Assembly: GCF_020382885.2 (NCBI RefSeq)
Contig: NC_058512.1
Location: 11,000,802-11,064,801 of the forward strand
Direction of reading: 5' to 3'
Origin: Scatophagus argus
Lineage: Eukaryota > Chordata > Actinopteri > Scatophagidae
Length of the DNA: 64,000 nt
Shown: one piece after another, positions 50,596 to 63,013 of the stretch
Position numbering within the stretch: the first letter of the stretch is position 1
How the letters are laid out: each line of letters starts with the position of its first letter
Made by a program: the position numbers and the translations under genes
The notes under the pieces: model-generated
Seen by the model: only the letters and a program-made list of their open reading frames with translations
Databases searched by the model: none
Told to the model about the DNA's origin: nothing

Positions 50596-53483
50596 CTAAC
50601 GTCCAGATCCTGATGGTGGGCAATTTTCTGTCAGATAGAAAACATATAGAAAAGAAAACTTCAGGGTCACTTAACTGTCTCCATTTTCTGTGTGTACATG
50701 TGTACAGTGCATGAGTGTAGAGATACTGTATGAGTGTTCCTCTACTTTACCTGCAGGAGGCGGAGTTAGAATAGAATCCCTAGAGAAACCCTGGGACAAG
50801 GCAAGGGCTTTAAACTTCTGAATCACATTAATTCTGACACTTTGAGAGCGACCTGCAAACAAGCACAGACACACAAACAGACACACACTGACTCACACTG
50901 GTTCACTTGTTTAAACGTAATGGAAAAAGGTGTATGTGAATGTGTTTGTGTGTCTCACCGTAAAGCGCCACTTGCGTGTACTCTCTGTTAAAAACCTTGT
51001 GTTTCAGAACCAAAGCGTAATCAGTGTAGTTCGTTTCCACCACTGTGATGTCCTTCACCATGTTATGGCCTGACAAACAACAATACACAAAGACTTTTCG
51101 TATTAAATAGTAACTTGAAAGAGAAATTTAGCAATGAATGGAAAATCATGTGAGCAACATTGTAAGGGCCTCCATGTGTGTCAATTAATAAAACTAAATT
51201 AAATGTGTACAAATACACATAAACTTTTTGTGTATTTCAACAAAGGAGACAAATCAAAAATAAAATACCTCTGCTTTGCTTTTATTCTTCTTATGGAGTC
51301 TTGTGGTGATTCAGACAGACACAGAAGTCATGAGCAGAACCACACAGCCAAACTAAACCCCATATTGCTGCAGTAAATGGTTAAAATCTTGAGCTGAGCA
51401 TCCTGACTGAAATGTTTATCATCATGTTTATCACATGTTCTGCCTGCACACCATAGCTTCCATCTGTGGGCTTGATGTTGCCATTTGCTCATATTGCAGC
51501 AGATGCAGAATTTAAACCTGTTCTACTGACGTGGTGACTCAGCGAGCGCCAGTCAAATATTTACATTGTCACACGGCGTAGTAAACATCATTTCTCTTCA
51601 GTCTTGGGAAGGTGATGAGTCAGATTGGAAATGAGCAGAGACTTACGTGTGCTGAAGTAGGTGAACTGTCCAGGCACGCTGGTCTTCTCATACTGGTAGA
51701 CATTAATCTGACAACCTAAAGGTCTGAAATGTGCAGAGGAAACAGAGTGACTTCATTTTTTCTTTTATTTACTTCACTCAGTGCAACCCTCTGTTTCATC
51801 GTTTCCTCTTTTTTTTTGTTTTTTAACTAGAAGATTATGCTGACACTTTTGTGACCATGCAAACTCGTACTTACGTGGCGTCCCACATGGTGAGGTTAAC
51901 ATTGCCATTTTGCAGTACTGTTATGATGCCCATAGAGATCTTCACTTTGTCTCTGTAGGGGACAAAACTTGGAGAGTCATAGGCCAGGCCCACTCGGTAC
52001 CATTTCCCTGCAAACTAAACACACACACAAAGGCACATAAAGTTAAATTTTTATATTTATGACCTTGAGTTTCCGAGGGTTTGAATCGTACTGTGGCCAT
52101 AAGATTATGCCTGTCAAGTCAAAATTACTGATGCTGAAAAATTAATTTGTAAAATTTAGCAGAGAAGATTGACAATATTGCCAACACATTCCAGGAGAAC
52201 AGCAAAACCAACAATCTAAGTAGGTCTTCTTAATAGATTCTGTCACATTGTTTCTGGCTGTTAAACCCAAATGTTTAAAATAGGTCAAATAAATATAGTT
52301 TTATTTCGGTCTTTTTATTTATTTATTTATTTTTAAAAGGTTTAAAAGTTTACTCTGACCCTTTTTGTGCTACAGAGTAAGGAAACGGAAAGTGTGGAAA
52401 GTGTGGTCCTGTAGACACAAGTCTACAGGACCAAGGAGTGGGGCTTTGAAGGCAACACCTGTCAGTAGGATCAATTCATGAATGGTTCTGGTCTTTTTGT
52501 GAAATTTTGTCCCCAATCATGAAGCTGTCATTTGTTACCAACAAATAGAAAAAACATTGTCTTTCTTTATGAAACAAGTGCTATCCTGTGGGGGGGGTTA
52601 TACATACATGTATTTTAGTGTCTACATTTTTAGCATAAAAGGTCCCAGTGGGGATCCAAGTGAGCTGCATTTGTACCACGTTACAAACACCACTGCAAAA
52701 CCATATCTGCCAATAGAGCTATCAAAACACTGGCTGGTTGGAGGGAGTGTGTGAATGTTAAATTCAAATGGAACATCCAGACATGACGTGTGTCTACATG
52801 CTGACATATGAAAGCAATAAAACATTTTACCTGCTGCTGCATTCTGTTGGAGCTGCTTCAGGTTTTGTAGATGGGAATACACATGGGAATCGTAAGGAGA
52901 AAAAAAGATGGGAAATCGTAGCAATAGTTCCTGGGTGTTGTCCAGTATTTTACCTTAACCCATATCAGATTAGCAAGTAGCTGATAAAGATGTTTAAAAT
53001 GTTTCAGGGATAAATCCAGTTGGCTATCAAATCAGCCATCCTTTCTCATGATATCTCATGATATCTTTACCATTGGGAATGTCAAACTGACTTCTCTTCA
53101 CATCTTGTGTGTGAGAAAACCAGGAAAACAAGGATTCACAAATTTATTGACAATAATAATTTGTGTTGAGGTTAGACTTACAAGAACCATAATTGTTTGT
53201 TTCAGGTCACCAACTGAGTTGCTGTTCTCAAACCTTTACACAAATACACACAGGAGCTAACATACAGTTTTACTTATAGACACACACTCACATACGCACC
53301 TAGTGTTCACAAACACACACGGAGCTCAGAACACAAAGTCACTTAACAGAAAGCAAATAATGAGAATTTGAATGTGTGTGTCTGGCTTACCCTCTGCAGG
53401 TTGAAATCTCTCTGTTGCTTCACGTCTGCATGTACCATCATCACACACATCACCATGACAGCAGCGACCACGGTGGTCCTCAT
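50596..53483 (-). CDS. ptgdsb: Lipocalin-type prostaglandin D synthase-like protein
   Basis: Six coding exons: 53391-53483, 51875-52014, 51647-51723, 50959-51069, 50751-50852 and 50596-50627. They sum to 555 bases, or 184 residues. Residues 1-19 are a signal peptide (MRTTVVAAVMVM...HA). The lipocalin signature FAGKWYRVGLAYDSP is followed by PYRDKVKISMG, NVNLTMW, GCQINVYQYEKTSVPGQF, VVETNYTDYALVLKH and GRSQSVRI. The two disulfide cysteines (GCQI and ENCPPSG) are kept. The match is to the fish ptgdsb/L-PGDS-like family. Mammalian L-PGDS makes prostaglandin D2 and carries retinoids and bilirubin. Here the catalytic Cys is Gly60, so a carrier role without synthase activity is likely (inference). 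The stop TAG is followed at once by a GTGAGT donor, implying a spliced 3' untranslated exon (50469 downward). The exact symbol could instead be another ptgds-like copy. Confidence 0.85.
52015..53390 (-). other. Intron 1 of the ptgds-like gene
   Basis: 1.4 kb with a (TTTA)n tract near 52313-52332. No coding signal was seen. Confidence 0.85.
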
Positions 53484-54577
53484 GGCTGCGCTGACAAAGG
53501 AAGCAGTCAGGTGGATGGACTGAAAGGTTGAGAGAGAGAGAGGGTATCTGACCCGGACCTAAAGTGAACTGTAGGCAGTCAACAGAAGCAGGTACAGAGT
53601 GGCAAAGCCTGTGGCAATGTTTGTTTTTCTCCTGATCCACCCACCGGGTTGTCAGCCAATCATCTCTAAGGATCAGGGAACAGTGGCCAAGTGTTGAAGA
53701 TGTGTGGTTCCAAAACAACCCTGACTTAGACTTCACCTCACACATGGGCAGCAATGTATTTATATACATGTATATACTTGTGGTCTCTTTCCTAGCATCA
53801 GCTGAAGCTCATGTGCTGTTCTCACAAGCACAGACACACTGGTTTCACAAGACTTTGTCCCATATCGACAAACACACCAAGAAGAGGAACCTCAGAGGAA
53901 TCAGTAAGTTCTCCAGCAGAAAGTCTTGGAAGGAGGATGTCCAATTCAAGTTATTTACTCAAGTACAGGAAGTACGAGAAGCGATACTACTCAACATTTC
54001 TGCAAACCTCGAACATGATAGTTTCGTACATATTGCATCAACATTTCTGAAATGCTTAAAATTGACAAGTGTAATGTAAAGATTCAACATAGCCATGGTT
54101 GGTAGAAACCTACGTGCTAACATCATTGACAACTGGATTTATTGGATTTTTGGCTTGACTTGAAGCTTGATATTTGCATAGCCCTAAAAATGAGACAAGT
54201 TTAGACAACCACAGCATGAGATGCTGGCTGTACATCATAATAATCTTGTCGTGATAAGAGAAACCATTAATATCTTCCAGTAAAAGAGGTGTCATTTTGA
54301 AACTCCTTTCCAAGTTCCAGTTTCACTTTTCTCGGTTTCATTATTTCTGTCTAGTTAAGCTCACGTTGTTATCCGCAAAAGCACATACAAACAAAGCCAA
54401 TTCACTCAGAAGAATATTAACCAAAAAGTTTAAAGTTTGAAAATGTTGTAATTTTGCCAGTGTAAGTGTGTCAAAATCCACTTGTATTAACGAAACACAG
54501 CAGTCATTATGGATTAGTCAGACTGTTAAATCTGAACAGAAAGAGCAACGGAGCCCAAGTGAACAATTTAAATAGTT
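53484..54577. other. Upstream region of the ptgds-like gene
   Basis: About 1.1 kb between the ptgds-like start codon and the proposed end of the slc27a4 transcript. A (GA)n tract on the plus strand lies just upstream (about 53527-53541). A long frame at 53326-53769 on the minus strand runs across the true exon 1 in another phase and is not a gene. No clear TATA box was identified. Confidence 0.5.
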
Positions 54578-57500
54578 TTTATTAATAATGATTTTCCATT
54601 TGCAGCACTATTTTTTTTGTCTCATTTTCTTGAAATGCATGATGTATACAGCTAGGCTTCAGTGGACAAGAGGACATCAGTGTGTCTGTCTCACACACGC
54701 AACACACCTCACAGACCTCCCCTACACACTGCACAAAATGAGAGCTGCCACCTGTGCAACGAGACAAGAAATTAAAATAACTGAAATTTAAAAAAAACAA
54801 ACAAACAAAACGAAAAAAAAAGGTCACACGCACACACGCAGTCGTGAAAACTGGTTTCCTTCTGTAGCACTGCTCCACATTCCTGAGGACCGCGACAGGG
54901 GAAAAACTCAATAACATAAAAAGTGCAAAAGTTGATCGGAGCCATGAGGGACAGTGATAAAACACTCCTGATCAGCGAGGGTTGTGGTCTTCCTGGTGTG
55001 TTATGATTTCCACAAAACTGCAGACTGATCTGTGACCACAGAGGTGACTTGCCTTTTGTTTTGTTTTTTTGCAGGGATTGATTATTGTGACTGATCTCAA
55101 TATAAGCTGGTAGCCAGTCACAGTTGTATTAAGAGTTGGCATTAAATCAGTTTCATCAGTCAAATAATAACGTGAAAATATGCTGTGGACCTGTAGAATG
55201 GTAATTTGTAATATCCACAGGACAATTTAAACATACAAATCAGTGCCAAATTTGGTTTGCAAATGAAGAAAAACATTCTGACACACAAATGTCATGTGAT
55301 GTTTCATTTTCACCAATAAATTTCTATCTAAACCAAATCTAGTTATTAGATCCTTTCATTAGTCATCCAAAGATGGTAAAATACAATGATGGCATAGCAA
55401 CTTGTGTTTGCGTGTCTTTGTGAGGACACACTGCCCCCCTGTGGCCAAATAGGTGTCTCAAAACCTCAACACACCCTGTCCCATAGACATGTCACTCCCT
55501 GCAGGCCTTCAGCTGCTTGAGGTTTTACACCTGACTTTTATGTATGTAGCCGGGAAAAAGCAAACGGACTCCAGGTTGACATGTTTAACCAGTGTGATCC
55601 ACAAGATGCTGCTCCCTGGCTGCTTCCTAATGCCTTTGATAAAATTTAAATAAAAAAACCAAAACAAAAACCAAAACTGCCATTCGATTGTCTCACACTC
55701 ATGCACAAATCACACTTTTATACCAAAAATCACATAGCTATGATTTCACACAAAGGAAACAAAAGCAAACACATTTATCAAAGAATCATAAGCACAAGTA
55801 GAATTAACAGTTCCCTCAAAAATAATAATTTAAAGTAATGTTTTTTTTGTTTTGTTTTTTAAAAAAAAAAGTGAAAACATCTTATTCAGAGTGATCTGAA
55901 GTGGGGCTGTTCAGTCTGGGTCAACAAGTGCAACCCTCAGTCACAAGCATCATGACAGCCAAACTGTTCCCTTAGATGCACAAATCACATGTTCCTTTAC
56001 GACATCATCATCATCATCACTGGTCACGTTCATGAGAACATTTCACACTCATCATTAAAGAATAAATACAGGTGAGAGAGGAATTCTTTGAAGTAAGACC
56101 GCAGGGGAAATGCGGATGAAATCTCAATTTCTGCCGGTTTTGTTGGTCTCCCCTAACAGGGAGAAGACTTTGACAATCACTGTCAGCAGACTGCAGCTGT
56201 CAAGGTCAACCTTGACGACTAAAGAACAACGTACTGAAAACAGTCTGCAGACAACAAAGCAGCCGACTGAAGACTGAAGAATATTAAGTCCTCTGCACTA
56301 CAGCCAGTCCTCACATGACTCGTTACACAACCACTGTTGATGACGGCCAGCCTGGCTGTGCCGTAGGTGACTCAGCAAGTGGTCAGTTGCAAAGGTAAGA
56401 CAAAGAGTCACAAGGTAATGACAGACTACACGCACAACACACATCGGCAAAGGATATCTGAAAAGTTTTCAGTTTGTAGTTGGAGCTTTATGTCACCACA
56501 CCTCCTGAAGAAACCACCGAATGAACTCCAATCTGAAACGCATTCAAATGGTTTACACCATTGTCTGAATCAACATAAGCACAGCAAGATGATGCAGACA
56601 TGGCAGAGAAAGAGGCTCCGGTGCGAGGACGAGGGGCCAGCTCAAAGGGATGGAGGGCCACAGACAGAGAGGGGGAAGAGGGAAGAGGATGGACACAGAC
56701 TAATGGAAAGGACTGGGGAGCTTGGCAGAGTGTTCATAAAGGCTTGGTGTAAAGGTGCTGAGCAAACTGAACTTGGGAGAACCACCAAAGAAATAAACAA
56801 GTAAGACTGCTAGGAGACAAAGTAAGCTTACAGTTCAGACTAAGGAAAGACCAGAAGAGATTCATAGAAGAGGAAGTAAGGAGGATAGAGTCCTCAGATA
56901 TCATAAGACAGCAGTGTCAAAAAATTATGGACTCTTGCCCAGTGAGACACCAACACAAGCTCCCCCTGCACCTGGCAAAATGAAGGGGCCGGTCACTGGG
57001 CTGCTGTGGATGTAGATCATTTTCAGATTTGGTCCAACTTGTCAGGCTACTACAACAGGGAACAGCTAAATAAGATTATGGTAGACAGAAGTTAAGTGAA
57101 GGTAAAAGAGTCCAACATAAGGAACAACATGAGACACTATGTGTGGGCCAGGGCCTGTGAATCTGGGAGGTGAACTCACAGTAAGGCACAGTGCTCTGCT
57201 TGTGTTTGATGATGCTCATTCATGCTGCTACAATCTCTGATGACAGCTACTGCAAGCAACAAACAAAACATAAATGACAAAGCATTTGATTTCCTCTTCT
57301 TCTGCTGCTCTATTTCTGCGCTTGCCCTCCACAATAATGTCCCTACTCCCACCTTTGAATCTTTGGATCTTTTGGTTATCATGAATCTGACAGAACATCC
57401 CTCTTTAGCACCAAAATATTGTTGGAAACATGAGTCCACACCCGATCGGGCAGTTCGGTGCTTCTCTTTCTTCAGTCAAGTCCTCTTCATATGTTTCACT

Positions 57501-58965
57501 AGAATATATACACACACACACACACACACACACCCTACAACAGGCAAAGTCTACCTTTCAGGACAATACAGCCACACAAACACCCTGCATGTCAGTATGT
57601 GGACAACTTCTGTTGGTGGAAATACCCCCTACATTTAGCCCAAGGTTGAATCAGTTAGATCACTTGACTTGGTGCTCCAGCAGCTGATATAAAATGTATA
57701 CAGCAGCTTTGTTTTTGAGGACTCCGAAAGTTACTGAAGCACATATTTGGATACACATAAAGCAAAAACCCGATATATTATACTCTAACAAAAGAGAAAG
57801 TTTGCACAATATGAATTGCTAAAATTTTCTTAAATATGTAAAAAAAAAAAAAAAATACAATACAACTTAATTATATTTGGTGTGATGCAGACTAAATACA
57901 AAGCTTTTTATATCAGCAGTCACGTGGTGCGGCTGATTATTGCACTGCAAAGCTGGAGCCCTATTGCACTTCAGTGAATCTTTCAGCTTCAACCACTGGT
58001 CTAAGTTAACCTCTGTGATGGTGGATTACATGTCAAAGGCTTTCTAAAATCCCTCACATATTTACGACGTTCCCTTTTCGAATTTAAAAAAAAAAACAAA
58101 AAAAAAAACCTTTATGTATTTCCTCATTTTTATCTTGAGCTCTATAGAGCAAGGTTGGAAACAAAGACAAGGTGACCAGAGAGGGAGTCAATCTCAAAGA
58201 GATGTGGTAGAGAAAAGCTGTAGCTGTCACACAGGTTTGTCACTGCTGGGTAACTGTGCAGGTGATGATGACGGTATGAGCTGAAGTCTTTCACAAAGCA
58301 ATCACGTTGACAAAATAACGAACCCGGAGACAGTTTAGGTCCTCACAGTCCCTTCGTCGTCCAACACGCTTTTTGTACTGAATCAGTGCTCCTCCTGAGC
58401 ATCCTGTAAGTCTGTGTTTACCTGTCGTTTTTAAGTCTTTGCATTCTGCTGCATCCCTTCTACTTGTGTCCCCCAACAACACATCTGGTTTGATGGACCA
58501 GGATGGTTAGGCGGAGATGTTTGAGAGTCTGGTACTGACTGGTAGGGATTGTGTTGTGATGTTTCAAGTTACCATATAGACCTGGTTACTAGGTTTGTGC
58601 CTCTCTCTGTGTTTGCTGAGGTAGCGAGAGGAGTTGCCGGGGAGATTGCAGGAGGGATGGATGAATGGTGCTGTGTGTGTGTGTGTGTGTGTTTGCCGTG
58701 CATAAGTCTTGTTTTTTGGGATTTTAAAGAGCAAAGTGGTTTTGTGAATACAATATGTATGTGGTTATATGTGTAATTGTGTTGGCATTGGAATCTGGGT
58801 TCATGGTGTGTGTATGGCTATTACTTTATATGCATTTATGTCTATGGGAAGCAGGTCCTGCATTCTGCTATCCTGGTCACACAATTTTATCTTCTTTTCC
58901 ATGTGTGTGTGCGCGTATGAATGTGAATGTGTGTTTATGTGTGCATGTAGTGGTCAGCCTGGTCA
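54578..58965 (-). other. slc27a4: Long 3' untranslated region of slc27a4, or intergenic DNA
   Basis: 4.4 kb after the slc27a4 stop codon with no recognisable gene on either strand. The clearest minus-strand AATAAA is at 54578-54583, which would make a very long UTR; an earlier end is possible. There are A-rich tracts at 55861, 57840 and 58088, a (CA)n at about 57511-57532 and a (GT)n at about 58673-58691. Open frames at 56367-56804 and 57222-57638 on the plus strand show no known motif. Confidence 0.35.
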
Positions 58966-61900
58966 TCACAATTTGTGCTTCCCTGACAGTATGGAGCGGT
59001 AAAACTCCTCGTCCAGCTGCATATAGCGCCCTCTGCTGGAATCCAGGAAGTACAGTCTGTCTGACACCACACTGGGGTCGAAGCCGTCCCGACGCAACTC
59101 CGTCTTCTGAAACTTAAATGTGCCTGACAAAGAGACAAGAGACATTATGTTGGCATTTCATTTAGCCAAATCAGCTGCTCTTTAGCTTTCTAATGCCTGG
59201 AACACATAGGAGGTGGAAGCACCGCACTCAAACAACAGCCTGGCTGTTTCAACCAGAAGAGCATTTCTCCATTCCACTCACTTCTGCTCTTCTGCTGTTT
59301 TAAAAATCACACATAGAGCTGATCGTTATAATAACTTCATTAATTTTTAATGTATGGCCTTTTATGTGTTCCTGGACAAGCGGGGTGTTGGTTCTTCTGC
59401 GGCAGTCAAGTTAGGAGGCCAATCAACTTGTGTGAAGAGCTACAGGGAGGGGCTTCTCTCCTGCCTGCAGCCTGAGTGTGTGTGTGTCTGCTTGTTTCTC
59501 TTGCGCTTTGTTTAGACACAATTGAGAAATATGTGGATTAACACAATCACCAACAGCAGTGATACTATTTCTAAAAGCTTACCAGTGTGATTTCTTGACA
59601 GATTTGCACACTACACTGCCAAAAAAAAGAAAGAAAGAAAAGAACAGACGGCAAAACAATCACTGCAGAGCATGACCTCTTTGCTCTGTCTGAAGAGCCC
59701 TCTAGGTTAACACAGGCACTGGAAGGAAGCGGGCAGTGCTTCCTGGCACTTTGCAGTGCCTCCACCTCCTGTCTGTCTCCAGCATTAGGATAAATGTACG
59801 TCACTGATTTGACTGTATGCTTTAAGGAAAATGTCAAAACATACCAGTATTCAAATCAAAACACTGTCCAATTTTTAAGATCCAATTCAGTGGTCTTTCA
59901 AAACCAACTATATTATTTTCAAACCACAGGGAAATAAAACAGTTGAAAATTTCATATTTTACTGATTCTCTTACAAGATTGGCAGTGAAAAGAGCATATT
60001 ACCGGTCTTGTTGACCTCTGGAAGGAAGCGAAGGAACACAGGTCTAGCATATGGAGGGAGCGCCTTCTCCATGTCCTTCACAAACTTCTCCAGGTCAGTG
60101 GAGTGAGATGGATCAGCAATGGCTGCCATTCCAGCCTTTCCTTCTGCTCCTGTGCAGATGGAAAAGGGCATGTCAGAGAATTAATCCTGTGGAGCTTCTC
60201 TGTCAGACACATGCTGGTGAGGCTGTGAATGCTGTGCAGAACCCTTGTTATGTCTCCACATCATATCTCATTTGCAGACTTCACCTTCTTATACCACCAC
60301 TTTCCATGTTGTGAAAGTCTCTGTTCTATGGTGTCTGCTGTGATCTGTCTGAATTTTTTGTTATTTGTCAGTGTGCATGCCAAATCACCTTCTCCTTTGG
60401 GCATTAATAAAGTTATCTAATCTAATCATAGCGACTGGAAAGTGGAATCTGTGATTTGTCCCTGGCGTCACTCATGCATAGACTCACCTACAGCGCAGCT
60501 TTATATGTAACGACATTTTGAAAAGGTATCATCCAACTCAAGTCTAGAGCAAGCAGAGATACTGCAGCTGCAGTAACTATTATATTAAACACAGTATGGT
60601 GACCCTTTAATCTCATATACACAAGCGTGTATATTCAAAGATTGTACCTGGTACTTCTACTCCATAGACAACTACATCTTTCATGTCTAGCAGCCTGCTG
60701 AGAGTCCCCTCCACCTCGGTTGTTGAGACGTTCTCTCCTTTCCAGCGGAAAGTGTCTCCTGTGCGGTCCTTGAAGTACATGTGTCCATACTCATCCATGA
60801 TCAACACGTCACCTGGTGAGAGAGGGCAAAATTGAGTCAGTCAGCATGGAACGCTGGGAATAATTCACCAAGTATGTGTGTGTGTGTGTGTGTCTCTAAC
60901 CAGAGAGATAGGCATTGTCTCCCTTCTTGAAGACACTATGAGCAATCTTCTTGCTGGTCGCCGATTGGTTGACATAACCGTCAAACCTCCGAAGAGGGTC
61001 GTTCTGAATGATCCTGCCAACTAGTTGGCCAGGCTCGCCTAGACAAACAGACAAAGAGAGACAGAGAGAATACATGTACATGTGTCAGTCTGAGCTAGCC
61101 TGGTATATTTATCATTACCAGTAAGTTGAAAGCCAAATGTATGCAAGAAAAAAAAGCTAGAATCTCCACAGGTTAGCAAAAGAACATACTCAGGTTTGTG
61201 TCACTGATCATCATTTATATTTTGTTGAGGGGAACACACTCCTGAGGTGTTTTTCTGCTTAAGGCCACCACTCTGTCAGGTGTAACGCTGATAGTTAATA
61301 TGTCTATGTAGCAAACATACCAGGTTTACAGGGAATACAGACGCCATCAGGTCCCCTAATGAGCTCCATGGTCTCTTCATCGACCCTCACCAGTCTGATG
61401 GGGTAGATGAAGGGTAGAATCTGACTGTTGAAGCCACATGCTCCAATCTAAAGCACGGACAAACAAATATCAACAACCACAAAATGAAAGGCAGACCAGT
61501 TCCTACCAGCCAGAAAGCTGAGGTGATGCAAGTTGTGCTGTATTGATGAGAAGCTACCATGCAGAAAAGGTAAGACATTTTTTGAATAACGGAGCAGTTA
61601 ACATTATGATTTTAGAGCCCACACAAAAGTCCATTCTCTGTGGTGAAAGGATGTGAGTGGGTGGCAATAGTCTTGAGGATTTCAGAAGAGGATACTTCAC
61701 CATAATGACAGCAATTCACGCATTTGAGCCAAAAAAGAAAATCGCTGCAAAACAACAACAACAAAAAACCCAGACTTTGTTGCAGGACATATTCCCACCT
61801 TGTTATCAAAGTTGCCCAGGCTGCAGTTACACTCTGTGGCTCCGTAGAACTCTGCGATCTGAGGAATATTAAAGCGGTTCATGAACTCCTCCCATATGGA

Positions 61901-63013
61901 CTGGCGCAGACCGTTGCCCAGTGCCATGCGCACCCGATGTTGACGCTCCATGTCCCGAATTGGCTGGTTCAGCAGGTACCTGCAGATCTCACCAATGTAC
62001 TGCACAATCTAAAAGAGAATGGAGCAGAATGGTAGTGAGAAAAGGACAGAGTAATTCTTTATAGCAAGCTCACAGTCATGAAAAAGAGATTCAAATAGAT
62101 TAACTGCAGAATAACATTCATTTTGGGATTATTATTTTATAGGAAGTGACAGGAAAGATATCTTTCCACACTGTAAGACTGATGTGCTACTCTGCCCACC
62201 AATTCTGTGGCAGTGATTTATAGTCTACATTATGCTTACAGTGCAGTTGTATTTAACGCAGTCGTCCCAGAAACGCGATGCAGAGAACTTCTTTCTGATG
62301 ACTACAGTCATGCCGTGTATTATACACTGGCCCACTCCCACGATGTTACCTGTAAACAAGGAAGCATTAGCTGTCAGTGTCATAGAATGCTAGCCTCAAC
62401 ATGAAAATATTCACAGACATAAATTAATAAATTAAACATTTGCCTTCTTATTTCTTTAAAATTGCAAATATTGTACCTGACTTTATCCATTATCTTTGGG
62501 TGGATGCTGGTTCAAGCTAGAGAGTTTATTATGATATACATTTTGAGGAACTTAACGGACCAAAGGGAACTGAATTTGGACTTCCTGACAAGAGAAAAAG
62601 TTGAATATTGTAACTTTAAATGACACACAGTTGTAGTTTTACCTGCAGAGTGGTAGAGCGGAAGGCAATCATACAAGACATCATCTGACTTCATCCTAAA
62701 GCCATAATATACCAAGGCTGCCATGCGGTAGTACCTGAAAACCACAGTGTGGAGAAGCAAGGCAAGAGAAGAAAGTTAAAAACAAATAGTCACAACAAGC
62801 AAAAAAAAAAAACACAAGCTTGATGTATTTGTCTTTCATTCTCTTCAAACTGGATCTATGCTGCACATGAAAGCTACAGGGATCAACAAAGCAAGCAGCT
62901 GCAATTCCTGTGTCTGTTAGTTAGCTGCACGGCTCCTTCCTACCTGCTGTGCACAACAATAGCAGCTTTAGGCATCCCAGTGGTTCCTGACGTGTAGATG
63001 TAAAAGAGGCGAT
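58966..63013 (-). CDS. slc27a4: Long-chain fatty acid transport protein 4, last nine exons
   Basis: FATP4/acyl-CoA synthetase activates long and very-long-chain fatty acids at the ER and drives their uptake. Coding exons: 62944-63013, 62643-62734, 62240-62349, 61799-62008, 61321-61447, 60901-61038, 60648-60812, 60003-60149 and 58966-59123. They sum to 1217 bases, or about 405 of the usual 640 or so residues. The AMP-binding motif [11 protein letters not shown] is in the first exon here, then [42 protein letters not shown], the FATP motif [20 protein letters not shown], and a C-terminus [24 protein letters not shown]4 is chosen over FATP1 from [21 protein letters not shown] and [10 protein letters not shown]. 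The N-terminal exons, including the membrane segment, lie beyond base 64000. The donor after 60901 is an uncommon GTTAGA. Confidence 0.95.
60165..60429 (+). mobile_element. Probable 5'-truncated LINE 3' tail
   Basis: The stretch ends GGGCATTAATAAAGTTATCT followed by AATCTAATC. An AATAAAGT plus short tandem-unit ending is typical of Rex1/CR1/L2-like LINEs in fish. Only the last part (60390-60429) is a confident match; the left limit is a guess. It lies in the slc27a4 intron between 60149 and 60648. Confidence 0.4.
60648..60812 (-). other. slc27a4: slc27a4 exon with the FATP signature
   Basis: This exon encodes [19 protein letters not shown], the aspartate and TGD residues that contact ATP in AMP-forming ligases. 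It also encodes [14 protein letters not shown], the FATP/VLACS-specific motif. Confidence 0.93.
60873..60892. repeat. (GT)n microsatellite close to an slc27a4 donor
   Basis: A GT tract that ends about 8 bases from the donor at 60900 of the exon 60901-61038. On the gene strand it reads (AC)n. Confidence 0.9.

Noticed and set aside
53326-53769. 147-residue minus-strand frame over the ptgds-like start
   Set aside because: Out of phase with the signal-peptide exon (53391-53483), which splices into a perfect lipocalin.
56367-57638. Plus-strand frames of 138-145 residues
   Set aside because: No recognisable motif, no splice partners, and a (CA)n tract inside one; treated as chance.
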